Source of the DNA: Deltaproteobacteria bacterium
GTDB taxonomy: Bacteria > Myxococcota_A > UBA9042 > PHBI01
Direction of reading: 5' to 3'
Length of the DNA stretch: 64,000 nucleotides
Assembly: GCA_020632715.1 (NCBI GenBank)
Contig: JACKFA010000002.1
Coordinates: 1 to 64,000 of the forward strand
The notes beneath the pieces were generated by a model, which searched no databases, was not told where the DNA came from, and saw nothing but the letters and a program-made list of their open reading frames with translations. The translations under genes were made by a program, and so were the position numbers. Shown here piece by piece: positions 41,595 through 49,742 of the stretch (position 1 is its first letter; each line of letters opens with the position of its first letter).

Positions 41595-42563
41595 GAGCGC
41601 GAGCGCCTCGCGGTGGGCGTCGCTCCGGACGACCCGCGCGAGCTCCCACGCGAGGACGGCGCCCATGCGCGCGGGATCCGGGGCGTCGCCGCGCGCGGGC
41701 GCCAGGGACTGCGCGCCGATGAGCGTCGGGACGTCCTCCTCGGCCGGGAACGGGCCCGGCGCCGCGCCCGGCCGCAGCGTCGCGATGGTCGCGAAGACGA
41801 CGGCGTAGAAGGCGAGGGCCTGCGCGGTCGCGACGGCGAGACGCGCCCGCTCGGCGGGCGTCGGTGGGCGCTCGAGGTAGCTCGCGAGCAGGAGCGCGCG
41901 CTCCTCGGGGCCCGGGTAGGCGTAGACGCAGAGCGTCCCGAGGTCGTAGAAGGGATCCCCGGCGCCGGCGAGCTCCCAGTCGACGAGCCACAGGCGCTCG
42001 CCGTCGAAGAGCAGGTTGCCCGGGTTCGCGTCGTGGTGGCAGGGGCGCGGCTCGGCGTGGCGCGCGAGCGCGGCGGCGATGGCGGGGAACGCGGGCGCGG
42101 CCTCGCGGAGCGGCGGCGGCGCCACGCCGAGGTCCGTGAGCCGCGCGAGCATCGTCGGGAGCGCGTCGGCGACGGCGATGAACGGCGCGAACGCGGGGCC
42201 GCCGTGCAGGCGACGGAAGAGGGCGGCGACGCGCGCGATCCCGGCCGGATCGCGGAGCCAGCCGCGCCCCTCGGCGGGGGCGATGTAGTCCATGACGACG
42301 ACGCCGCTCGCCGGGTCCGCCCAGCGCACCGGCGGCGCGACGCCGGCCTCGGCCGCGGCGGTGAGGCAGGCGATCTGCTGCGCCGGCGCGTCGAAGGGGC
42401 GCGCGCCGTCGACGTGGCGCACGACGTAGCGGCGCCCGCCGTGGTTCACCGTGACCAGCGGCGTCCCGGAGAGGCCGCCGCCGAGCGGCTCGCCGTCGGT
42501 CGGGGCGGTGGCGCCGAAGCAGGCGCGGAGGGCGGCGAGGATGGGTTCGGAGAGAGCAGGCAC
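41589..42563 (-). CDS. Choline/aminoglycoside kinase-like phosphotransferase
   Basis: The 324-residue protein has an APH-type kinase fold. The catalytic loop is CHHDANPGNLLF, with the catalytic Asp followed by Asn, and the metal-binding Asp lies in LVDWELAGAGDPFYDLG. The N-lobe has RRYVVRHVDG for the ATP-side Lys/Arg region. It resembles choline or ethanolamine kinases (LicA-like) more than drug-resistance enzymes, but the substrate is unproven. Two ACCCGGGT palindromes lie upstream at 42594 and 42626. Confidence 0.85.
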   Translation of the reverse strand: MPALSEPILAALRACFGATAPTDGEPLGGGLSGTPLVTVNHGGRRYVVRHVDGARPFDAPAQQIACLTAAAEAGVAPPVRWADPASGVVVMDYIAPAEGRGWLRDPAGIARVAALFRRLHGGPAFAPFIAVADALPTMLARLTDLGVAPPPLREAAPAFPAIAAALARHAEPRPCHHDANPGNLLFDGERLWLVDWELAGAGDPFYDLGTLCVYAYPGPEERALLLASYLERPPTPAERARLAVATAQALAFYAVVFATIATLRPGAAPGPFPAEEDVPTLIGAQSLAPARGDAPDPARMGAVLAWELARVVRSDAHREALALL

Positions 42564-42591
42564 GGGGACCTCCGGTCGCGACGCGAGGTTT

Positions 42592-42638
42592 TTACCCGGG
42601 TCAAACGTCGAGCGCCAGGAAAATCACCCGGGTATAAT
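42592..42638. promoter_or_regulatory. Paired ACCCGGGT palindromes and a TATAAT box
   Basis: ACCCGGGT occurs at 42594-42601 and 42626-42633, exactly 32 bases apart (about three helical turns). Both lie in an AT-rich pocket between divergent genes. TATAAT at 42633-42638 is a perfect -10 box in the plus direction, without an obvious -35. The related ATTACCCGGGTAAT lies before vapB at 47620-47633. An operator for both genes is plausible. Confidence 0.4.
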
Positions 42639-42699
42639 CCGGCGGGCCCGCGAAGTGCCCGTTCCTCGCTATCTCGGCGGCCGGGCCTATGGTGCTTCG

Positions 42700-43896
42700 A
42701 TGCAACGTCGAACCGCCATCGTCCTCGTCGCGCTCGCCGTCGCCGCCGCCGGCGGCGCGCTCGCCTGGAGCCTCACGCCCACCCCGCTCGCCCCGGCGCC
42801 GAGGCCAGGGGGTGCCGAGCTCGGCCTCTCGCTGCCGCCGGGCTTCCACGTGGCGCGGTGGGCCGAGGTGGACGGCGCGCGCTCGCTCACGCTCGCTCCC
42901 GACGGCACGATCTTCGTGGGCACCCGCGGCGCCGGCAAGGTGTACGCGGTGGTGCCAGGGGCGACGCCGGGCGCCGCGCCGCGCGTGCTGACGCTCGCGA
43001 GCGGGCTCTCGACGCCGAACGGCGTCGCCGTGCGCGACGGCGCCCTCTACGTCGCGGAGGTGAGCCGGATCCTCCGCTACGACGGCGCGCTGGCGAAGGT
43101 CGCGGCGTGCGTCGCGGCGGACGCGAGCGCGACGCGCTGTGCGCTCGGGAAGCCCGCGGTGGTCACCGACCGGCTGCCCCGCGACGGCGCCCACGGCTGG
43201 AAGTTCATCGCGTTCGGGCCCGACGGCGCGCTCTACGTGCCGGTCGGCGCGCCCTGCAACGTCTGCCGCCGGAAGGAGCCGATCTACGCGTCGATCTCGC
43301 GCCTCGACCTCGCGAAGGAGCCCGTGACGCCCGAGGTCTTCGCGAGCGGGATCCGCAACTCCGTCGGGTTCGCGTGGCACCCGACCACGAGCGAGCTCTG
43401 GTTCACGGACAACGGCCGCGACAACCTCGGCGACGACATCCCGCCCGACGAGCTCGACCACGCCCCGCGCGCGGGCCTCGACTTCGGCTTCCCGCGCTGC
43501 CACGGCGCGGGGATCCCCGACCCGGAGCTCGGCGGCGCGGGGGCCTGCGACGGCGTGACGCTGCCTGCCGTCACCTTCCCGGCGCACGTCGCGGCGCTCG
43601 GGATGCGCTTCTACACGGCGTCGATGTTCCCCGAGCGCTACCGCGGCGGCGTCTTCGTGGCGCAGCACGGGAGCTGGAACCGCTCGACCCCCATCGGCTA
43701 CCAGGTCGTGTTCGTGCCCTTCGGGGCCGACGGGGAGCCGACGGGGGCGGTCGAGCCGTTCCTCACCGGGTTCCGGGCGGAGCGGGGGGCGATCCGCGGC
43801 CGGCCGGTCGACGTGCTGGTCGCGCCGGACGGGGCGCTCCTCGTGTCAGACGACCACGGCGGGGCGCTCTACCGCGTGACCTACGGCGCGCCGTGA
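42700..43896 (+). CDS. Sorbosone dehydrogenase-like PQQ beta-propeller protein
   Basis: The 398-residue secreted protein has an N-terminal hydrophobic anchor (AIVLVALAVAAAGGALAWSL) and a beta-propeller of the glucose/sorbosone dehydrogenase type. Typical blocks are LPPGFHVARWA, GTRGAGKVYAVVP, DGAHGWKFIAFGPDGALYVP, FASGIRNSVGFAWHP, ELWFTDNGRDNLGDD, VFVAQHGSWNRS and PDGALLVSDDHGGALYRVTY. The pair CNVC after the third blade is common in this group. It probably oxidises a sugar or alcohol with PQQ in the periplasm. It is divergent from the kinase-like gene. Confidence 0.88.
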   Translation: MQRRTAIVLVALAVAAAGGALAWSLTPTPLAPAPRPGGAELGLSLPPGFHVARWAEVDGARSLTLAPDGTIFVGTRGAGKVYAVVPGATPGAAPRVLTLASGLSTPNGVAVRDGALYVAEVSRILRYDGALAKVAACVAADASATRCALGKPAVVTDRLPRDGAHGWKFIAFGPDGALYVPVGAPCNVCRRKEPIYASISRLDLAKEPVTPEVFASGIRNSVGFAWHPTTSELWFTDNGRDNLGDDIPPDELDHAPRAGLDFGFPRCHGAGIPDPELGGAGACDGVTLPAVTFPAHVAALGMRFYTASMFPERYRGGVFVAQHGSWNRSTPIGYQVVFVPFGADGEPTGAVEPFLTGFRAERGAIRGRPVDVLVAPDGALLVSDDHGGALYRVTYGAP

Positions 43897-43909
43897 GGGC
43901 CGGCGCGGG

Positions 43910-44569
43910 TCAGAACTGCCCGCTCACGATGGCGAGCTGATAGCGCGCGCCGCCGCCGGACTTCTTCACGCGGAAGTCGGGGAGGCCGAGCCGGACGGTC
44001 CCGCCGTAGACGACGAAGAGCGAGCCGACGGGCGGCAGGACCTCGTCGTCGAGGGTCGGGGAGTCGTCGAGCTCGGCGCTCGCGAGCCAGCCGGCGGTCG
44101 CGGCGGCCGGCGGCAGCGTCAGCATCAGGGCATACCAGGTGGCGTCCGTCTCGCCGCCGCCGTCGAGGGCGTAGGCGGAGAGGGTGCCGAGCGCGGCGCC
44201 CGCGAAGCCGGCCCAGAAGCTCCCGCGGAGGTGGCGCGAGCGGCCGTAGGTGTGCATCGCGAGGGCGGCGCCGAAGCTCCCGGCGAAGGCGCCCGCGGCG
44301 CGCTCGCGGGCGGTCGCGTCCTCGGGCTCGGCTCGCCGCGCCAGCGCGCCGAAGCTCATGGTCGCCGCCATGCCGCCCGTGGCGGCCGCGAAGTAGAGCG
44401 AGACGCCGTCGACGAAGGTCGCGTCCTCTGCGGCCCCGCCGCCCTCGAGGCCGAAGGCGTGGAGGTCGAGGTAGGGCAGGGCGCCGCGCTCGGGTTCGTC
44501 GGCGAGGGCCGGGGACGCGGCGAGCGTCAGGGCGAGCGCGGTGGCGATGGCGGTGAGGGCGCGGAGCAT
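43910..44569 (-). CDS. Gly/Ala-rich membrane-associated protein, paralogue B
   Basis: The 219-residue protein has a signal peptide (LTAIATALALTLAASPALA) and the block AGSFGAALAMHTYGRSRHLR, then GSFWAGFAGAALG, shared with the protein at 38446-39132. After it come a helix pair (TWYALMLTLPPAAATAGWLA) and a beta-rich end (GGTVRLGLPDFRV...YQLAIVSGQF). The repeated architecture suggests a lineage-specific envelope family. It starts at ATG 44569 and is convergent with the dehydrogenase-like gene. Confidence 0.7.
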   Translation of the reverse strand: MLRALTAIATALALTLAASPALADEPERGALPYLDLHAFGLEGGGAAEDATFVDGVSLYFAAATGGMAATMSFGALARRAEPEDATARERAAGAFAGSFGAALAMHTYGRSRHLRGSFWAGFAGAALGTLSAYALDGGGETDATWYALMLTLPPAAATAGWLASAELDDSPTLDDEVLPPVGSLFVVYGGTVRLGLPDFRVKKSGGGARYQLAIVSGQF

Positions 44570-44773
44570 CGGGTCCGGAGGTCGTCTCGGGTGGGGCGCG
44601 GGCGTCGCCCGGGCCGCAGGGTTCGAGACGAAGAGGTTGCAGGCGGCGTGCCGGCCGGCCATCCCGCGCTCATCGGCCCGGGAGGCGGGCGCGCGAGCGT
44701 CGAGGGCGTCGCGAACTGTCCCGGGCGGGACCGAATGCACCAGGCGGCGGCGTGGCGGGGACGCAGGCGACGC

Positions 44774-45943
44774 CTACTTCGTCGCCGCCTCGGCGGGAGC
44801 GGGCTCGGGCCCGTCGCCGGCGGTCTCGAGCTGCCCGGCTGTGAGGTCGGCCTTGGCGTGGTCGCCGCCGCGGACGTCGGTCGCGTCGGGCGGGATGTGA
44901 TCGGCGACGAAGGCGCCGCGCTGCCCCATGGGGCGGGGCTCGCCGACGGTGCTGTCCCGCATGGTCTGGAACTCCATCTCGGCGTTGAGTTGGCTCCCGA
45001 TGAGCACGACGTAGACGCTGAAGTGGAGCCAGAGGAGGGTCACGACGACGGCGCCGAGGGAGCCGTAGGTCTCGTCGTAGCTGCCGAAGTTGGCGATGAA
45101 GAAGGAGAAGGCGGCGGAGCCGACGAGCCAGAGGAGGGTTGCGGCGACGGCGCCCCAGCTGACCCAGCGCCAGCGCGGCGGGCGGCGGCGGGCGCCGACG
45201 CGGTAGCAGACGGCGAGGCTCAGCATGATGAGGCAGGCGAGGACGGGCCAGCGCAGGACCTCGACGACGAGCTTCGTCTCGGAGGGGAGCCCGAGGGCGT
45301 CGATGAGGAGGGGGACGGCGACGACGAGGGCGAGGATGATGGTGACGCCGATGACGCCGGCGGCGGTCGCGAGGATGGAGACGACGTAGAGGCGGAGGGT
45401 CTTGAGGGGCTTGAGCTCGCGGTAGGTGATGCCGACGCCCTGGAGCAGGGCGCGCACGCCCTTCGAGGCGCTCCAGAGGGAGAAGAGGACGCCGATGACG
45501 ATGCCGGCGCCGAGCTCGGTGTCGGGGCGGCTCGCGATGGTGGCGAGCTGCTCGAGGATGAACTTGCGGACCTCGAGCGGGAGGATGTGGTGGAGGGCGG
45601 CGACCTGGTACTGGACGTCCATCGGGTCGGCGACGAGCCCGTAGAGGGAGACGAGGGCGACCATGGCGGGGGCGATGGCGAGGAAGGCGTAGAAGGTGAC
45701 GCCGGCGGCGATGATGTCGAGGCGGCTCTCGCCGAGGCGCTTGTAGACGCGGACGACGATGTCCTTCCAGCCGCGGAAGGGGAAGCCGCGCGGGGAGTCG
45801 GCGCGGCGGCCGCGCGGGTCGTGGTCGGCCGGGGGCAGGGTGGGCGGCGGGAGGTCGTCGACGCCGTCGCCGTCGGTGTCGCGGTCGACGACCTCGCCGG
45901 TCTGCCAGCTCGAGACGTGATGCGTGGGGCGCGCGTCGGGCAT
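44774..45943 (-). CDS. YihY/BrkB family membrane protein
   Basis: The 389-residue protein has six membrane helices of the YihY (formerly ribonuclease BN/BrkB) family: ESRLDIIAAGVTFYAFLAIA, VSLYGLVADP, GVLFSLWSASKGVRAL, and later WVSWGAVAATLLWLVGSAAF and YGSLGAVVVTLLWLHFSVYV with IGSQLNAEME. The role is unknown; the old RNase and virulence labels are doubtful. The N-terminal 60 residues are an acidic Pro-rich extension with DRDTDGDGVDD, like a calcium-binding thrombospondin type 3 motif. The C-terminal 60 residues are disordered. Confidence 0.9.
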   Translation of the reverse strand: MPDARPTHHVSSWQTGEVVDRDTDGDGVDDLPPPTLPPADHDPRGRRADSPRGFPFRGWKDIVVRVYKRLGESRLDIIAAGVTFYAFLAIAPAMVALVSLYGLVADPMDVQYQVAALHHILPLEVRKFILEQLATIASRPDTELGAGIVIGVLFSLWSASKGVRALLQGVGITYRELKPLKTLRLYVVSILATAAGVIGVTIILALVVAVPLLIDALGLPSETKLVVEVLRWPVLACLIMLSLAVCYRVGARRRPPRWRWVSWGAVAATLLWLVGSAAFSFFIANFGSYDETYGSLGAVVVTLLWLHFSVYVVLIGSQLNAEMEFQTMRDSTVGEPRPMGQRGAFVADHIPPDATDVRGGDHAKADLTAGQLETAGDGPEPAPAEAATK

Positions 45944-46261
45944 GTTGTCCGATCTCCGGGCGCGGGTGGGGCGCCGCGCCCCGATCGGGGGCGGCGCGCG
46001 GGGTCCGCACCACGGTGGTCGCAAGCCGCGTGCCAGGGCGCTGGGTCGGCTCGGGCGGCCTCTTGCGCCAGCGGTCGCTCCGGAGGAGGGTCGCTAGCAG
46101 CGCCGACCATGAGTCCGGACCGAGCACGGGCGCTTGCGCGTCGTGCCTGGCAAGGCGGGAGGAGGAGGCGTGCTGGCGGCACGCCGACGACGACGAACGC
46201 CGCCAGGCGCGATGCGCGAGCGGTCGGGCGACGGGAGGACTCGTGGTCGGCGCTCCACTAG
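45944..46261. other. Intergenic region, no clear feature
   Basis: The 318 bases between the YihY gene (minus) and the broken EEP gene (plus) must contain divergent promoters. I see no convincing -35/-10 pair, hairpin or small gene. Confidence 0.4.
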
Positions 46262-46960
46262 GTGACCTCCACCTCCGAGCGGTCGTTCGACCTCCGGCGC
46301 GTCCTCGCCAGCGTGATCGCCGTCGGTACCGCGACGCTCGCCGCCCTGACGCTCGCAAGCGTCTTCCTCGGCGGCGTCTGGTGGGGCTTCGACGCCGTCG
46401 GGAGCTTCCGGTTCCAGCTCGCGTTGGCCTTGCCGCTCGCGGCGCTCGTCTGCGTGCTCGTCCGCCGCCGCGGCGTCGCGCTCGTCGCGGTCGCGGTCGC
46501 GGTCGCGCTCATCGCGGGTGTCGGTGTCGTCGAGGACTGCGCGCGGACCGCCCCGCTGCCCACCGGCGCCGTCGGGGGCGTCCGGATCGCGTCGGCCAAC
46601 GTGCTCTCGACGAACGCCGACCACGCGTCGCTGCTCGCGTGGGTGCGCGCCGAGGAGCCCGACGTCCTCTGCGTCCTCGAGGTGTCGCCCGCCTGGGCGC
46701 AGGCGCTCCTCGACGGCCTCCCCGACTACCCCGTCCGGGCGCTCGTCCCGCGGGGCGACGACTTCGGCATCGCCATCTTCGCACGCAGCACCGCGGCGAG
46801 GCGCGTCGGGTGGACCTCGTCGCGGGCGAGCCGCCCGCGATGGCCGCGCGCGTCCCGTTCGGCGGCGGCGCGCTCGAGATCCTCGCCGTGGCGCGCCTTG
46901 CCACGCCTCGTCCTCGTGCTCGCGCTCGACGACCTCGGCGCGGGGTCCACGCCTCGATGA
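46262..46960 (+). pseudogene. Broken endonuclease/exonuclease/phosphatase (EEP) family gene
   Basis: The frame starts at GTG 46262 with three membrane helices (LASVIAVGTATLAALTLAS, FQLALALPLAALVCVLV, ALVAVAVAVALIAGVGVV). It then enters an EEP fold (RIASANVLSTNADHASLLAW, EEPDVLCVLEVSPAWAQAL, FGIAIFARS). Near 46795 family-like sequence continues in another frame (EARRVDLVAGEPPAMAARVP, then FGGGALEILAVA), as if one base were lost. The catalytic C-terminal half, which would include the GDFN segment, is absent. The gene ends where the VapBC module begins, on the opposite strand. Confidence 0.75.
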
Positions 46961-46974
46961 TCGCGAGGGCCGCC

Positions 46975-47361
46975 TCAGCCCTCGAGCCGCTCGGCGCCGT
47001 CGAGCTTCGCGAGCGCCGCGTCGAAGGTGCCGAGAGGCAAGTGGCCGGCCTTCCGCGCGATCTCCAGGATGAGGCAGTCCGAGAACCCAGCCCGGGTCTG
47101 CGCGCGAAAGCTCCGCAGCGCGGCCGAGACGACGTCTTCGTCTTGCATCACCAGGGACTCGTGCTCGAGCAGCTGGCCGATCGCGTCGGCCAGCTGGGAG
47201 CGACCGCGCTCGTACACGGCCGACAGGACCCAGGAGGTCTCGGCGAGGACGAGGTGCGACACCCACGCGCCACTTTTGACGAAGGCGTCTGCTTCGCGCG
47301 CCTGCGCCTCGTCGTCGCGGGTGAGGAGCCGGACGAGGACGTTCGTGTCAACGGCGCGCAT
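46975..47361 (-). CDS. vapC: PIN-domain toxin (VapC)
   Basis: The 128-residue PIN ribonuclease has the full acidic set: Asp5 (AVDTNVLV), Glu41 (LAETSWVL), Asp95 (GFSDCLIL) and Asp114 (GTFDAAL). It is unrelated in detail to the VapC at 15273. It overlaps its antitoxin by 14 bases, the same length as in the first module. Downstream it abuts the broken EEP gene. Confidence 0.92.
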   Translation of the reverse strand: MRAVDTNVLVRLLTRDDEAQAREADAFVKSGAWVSHLVLAETSWVLSAVYERGRSQLADAIGQLLEHESLVMQDEDVVSAALRSFRAQTRAGFSDCLILEIARKAGHLPLGTFDAALAKLDGAERLEG

Positions 47362-47611
47362 GGCGCTTCACGATGTCGTCGCGCAGCCCTCGGCGCAGCT
47401 CGTCGAGGGTGCGAGCCGCGGGTGGGCCGTCGGGAAACAGCGTCTCGTGGATGTCGGTCGACGCGTAGCGGGCGGCTCGACGGACCCGCACGACGTCGCC
47501 GTCGACCTCCCACTCGAGGATCGAGCCCGGAGCGAGCCCGAGCCGCCTGCGGATCTCGGCAGGTACCGAGATCTGACCTTGAGACGTGAGCTTGGATTCG
47601 GCGACCTTCAT
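47348..47611 (-). CDS. vapB: AbrB-type antitoxin (VapB)
   Basis: The 87-residue antitoxin has an N-terminal AbrB domain (SKLTSQGQISVPAEIRRRLGL, PGSILEWEVDGDVVRVRR). Its C-terminal toxin-binding tail includes TLDELRRGLRDDIVKRHARR. It starts at ATG 47611, nine bases from a perfect 14-bp palindrome, ATTACCCGGGTAAT, the likely operator. It is co-translated with vapC. Confidence 0.9.
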   Translation of the reverse strand: MKVAESKLTSQGQISVPAEIRRRLGLAPGSILEWEVDGDVVRVRRAARYASTDIHETLFPDGPPAARTLDELRRGLRDDIVKRHARR

Positions 47612-47619
47612 GGGAGTTG

Positions 47620-47633
47620 ATTACCCGGGTAAT
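47620..47633. promoter_or_regulatory. Perfect 14-bp palindrome, VapB operator candidate
   Basis: ATTACCCGGGTAAT is a perfect palindrome just upstream of vapB. The core recurs at 42594 and 42626. AbrB-type antitoxins usually bind such palindromes to repress their own operon. Confidence 0.6.
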
Positions 47634-47685
47634 GGGTGCCGTGGCAAGTGGCGGGCGGCCCATCGCGATTCGCGACGGCGCCGGC

Positions 47686-47714
47686 TTGAACGCGCTTGTC
47701 CCGCCCGGTAGCCT
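47686..47714 (+). promoter_or_regulatory. Putative near-leaderless promoter TTGAAC-N17-TAGCCT
   Basis: TTGAAC (47686-47691), a 17-base spacer and TAGCCT (47709-47714) end nine bases before the ATG at 47724. The mRNA would therefore have almost no leader. Confidence 0.5.
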
Positions 47715-47723
47715 CTGGCCGTC

Positions 47724-48194
47724 ATGCGCGCCCTCACCCGACTCGTCCCCGTGCTCGCGCTCGTGAGCGCCCTCGGCGCCTGCGCCTGCGACCTCCACGA
47801 CGAGGTCATGGACTGGGCCGGCGAGGGCGCCGTCAGCTGCGGCCTCGTCCAGCTCGGCGACCCCGCCGCCGAGGCCTTCGCCTGCGCCCTCGACCACCTC
47901 GCCGCCCGCGAGCCGTTCGCCCTCTGGGTCGAGCTCCGCGGCGCCGACTCCCACGTCATCGAGGCCTGGGCCGGGCGCGACGACGGCAGCGTCGCCCACT
48001 TCTGGTACGACGGCGACCCCTCCGGCGGCGGCGGCGACGACGACCCCCACATCGCCCGCTGGTCCTGCGACGACCCCCACGCCGAGGTCGTCACCGAGGA
48101 CGAGGTCGCCGGCCTCCACGGCCTCGCCCTCGTCGCCGGCGACGAGCGCCTCGTCTGCGGCGGGAGCACCTTCCTCGAGGACGTCTGCCCCTGA
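47724..48194 (+). CDS. Hypothetical lipoprotein
   Basis: The 156-residue protein has a lipoprotein signal (LVPVLALVSALGACACDL). The mature part is acidic, has six further cysteines and a GGGGDDDPH stretch. No family is recognised. A TTGAAC-N17-TAGCCT promoter directly precedes it. Its stop lies close to the end of the convergent TPR segment. Confidence 0.75.
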   Translation: MRALTRLVPVLALVSALGACACDLHDEVMDWAGEGAVSCGLVQLGDPAAEAFACALDHLAAREPFALWVELRGADSHVIEAWAGRDDGSVAHFWYDGDPSGGGGDDDPHIARWSCDDPHAEVVTEDEVAGLHGLALVAGDERLVCGGSTFLEDVCP

Positions 48195-48200
48195 CCGCGG

Positions 48201-48668
48201 TCAGGGCGCCGTCCCCTCGGGCGCCGCGCCCACCGCCTCACGCAGCCGCGCCACCTCCGCCCGCCGCGCCCCCTCCGGGAACGCCGCGTCGTAGCGCGCG
48301 AGCAGCGCCCGCACCTCGCTCGCCCGCCCCTCGCCGAGCCGCGCCCGCATGAGCCCCACGAGCGCCGCCTCCCGCCGCGCCGCGCTCCCGCCGTCGTCGA
48401 CGTGCGCCGCGAACAGCGCCGCCGCCTCGCTCCAGCGCCCCGCGTCGAGGTGCGCCTTCCCGAGCCGGAGCAGCGCCGCCGTCGCCTCGTGGCTCGCCGG
48501 GAAGCGCGCGAGCAGCGCCTCGTCCTCCCCGAGCGCCGCCAGCGCCCGCGGCGCGAGCGGCCCGTCCGGGCTCCGCGCGAGCAGCTCCCGCCAGCTCGCC
48601 GCCGCCGCCTCCGCCTCGCCGAGCGCCGCCTGCGCCCGCGCGAGCTCCGCGAGCGCCCCGACGGCCAC
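48201..48668 (-). pseudogene. C-terminal TPR part of a frameshifted anti-sigma gene
   Basis: This 155-residue frame is the tail of the gene beginning at 49742. It has TPR-like helical pairs (AVGALAELARAQAALGEAEA, ATAALLRLGKAHLDAGRWSE, AALVGLMRARLGEGRASEVR). Between 48890 and 48700 the coding signal changes frame three times, each consistent with loss of one base. It returns to the original frame, so three bases are missing in total. Whether this is decay or sequencing error cannot be decided here. As an independent gene it would lack a ribosome-binding site. Confidence 0.6.
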
Positions 48669-48743
48669 CCGCGCCGCCCCCCGCCGCGCCGCCTCCGCGT
48701 AGGCGTCCGGGCCTCTGCGAGCCGCCCCTCGAGCGTGCGCGCG

Positions 48744-49742
48744 TCACCCAGCACCAGCGCGAGCGTGGCCCGATCCGCGTCGTCGCGCGGTGACGCCCCG
48801 CGAGCGCGGCCACGGCGTCCTCCGCTCTCCCCCGCGCCAGGAGCCGGCGCGCCTCGCGCACCCGCGGCCCCACCGCGCCCCCGCCGCCAGCGCCGCCTCG
48901 GCCGGCGCCTCGACCTCCGCCGCCGCCGGCTCGGCTGCCCGCTCCGGCGCCGCCGCCGTCCGCGCCGCGCGCGCGTCCACCACGTCGCCCGCCCCGAGCG
49001 TCACCTCGCCGCCCGCCGCGAGCTCGACGAGCACGACGCCCTCCTGCACCGTGACCCGCGACCCGACGCCGGGCTCCCGGCTCACCCGGAACGCCGTCCC
49101 GACCGCCGTCGCCACGAGCTCGTCGGTCCGCACCACGAAGCGCTGGTCCCCGATCCGCGGCCGCACCGCCGCGTCCACCGCGCCCCGCGCGAGCACCACG
49201 TCCGCCGCGCCCGCGCTCCAGGTCGGCAGCGTCACGTCGCTCCCGGGCGCCACCGTCAGCGTCGCGAGCGCCGGGTCGTCCACGATGGCCGGTGCCTCCC
49301 CCGTCGTCACCCGGCTCGCCTCCACGGACAGCGGCGCGACCTCGTCCGGCGCCGTCACCGGCGCCTCCGGGCCGCCCCCGCCGCCCGCGAGCGGCGCCCC
49401 CGCGCGCTCCTCGGGCCCCGGGGCGGTCGCGAGCGCGATCCCCCCGACCGCGATCCCGGCCACGGCGACGCCCAGCGCGACCCGCATCGCCCACACCCGC
49501 GCGCCGACGCCCTGTGGCGCCCGCGCCGCCGCCACGACCGCCGCCGCCGCCGGGACGCGCTCCGGGATCGCCGTCGCCCGCGCGAGCGCGCTCACCCCCG
49601 CGCCGTAGCGCGCCGCGAGCCGCGCGCACGCCGCGCACCGCTCGAGGTGGAAGCGCACGCCGACCGGCGCGTCGCCGAGTTCCTCCCGCGCCCGCGCGAG
49701 GTGACGGCGCGCCTCGTCGCACGTCGTGCTCGTCGCCTTCAT
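48744..49742 (-). CDS. Anti-sigma/FecR-like transmembrane regulator, N-terminal part
   Basis: The frame of 332 codons starts at ATG 49742, overlapping the sigma stop (ATGA). Residues 1-60 are a zinc anti-sigma domain (FHLERCAACARLAARYG, matching HxxxCxxC). A membrane helix follows (VALGVAVAGIAVGGIAL). The outer part has FecR-like strands (VTLPTWSAGAADVVLARGAV, ELVATAVGTAFRV, VQEGVVLVEL). The last ~50 codons, from about 48890, are out of frame with the natural continuation VGPRVREARRLLARGRAEDA. The intact protein would continue into the TPR part at 48201-48668. It would hold the ECF sigma factor at the membrane. Confidence 0.75.
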   Translation of the reverse strand: MKATSTTCDEARRHLARAREELGDAPVGVRFHLERCAACARLAARYGAGVSALARATAIPERVPAAAAVVAAARAPQGVGARVWAMRVALGVAVAGIAVGGIALATAPGPEERAGAPLAGGGGGPEAPVTAPDEVAPLSVEASRVTTGEAPAIVDDPALATLTVAPGSDVTLPTWSAGAADVVLARGAVDAAVRPRIGDQRFVVRTDELVATAVGTAFRVSREPGVGSRVTVQEGVVLVELAAGGEVTLGAGDVVDARAARTAAAPERAAEPAAAEVEAPAEAALAAGARWGRGCARRAGSWRGGERRTPWPRSRGVTARRRGSGHARAGAG

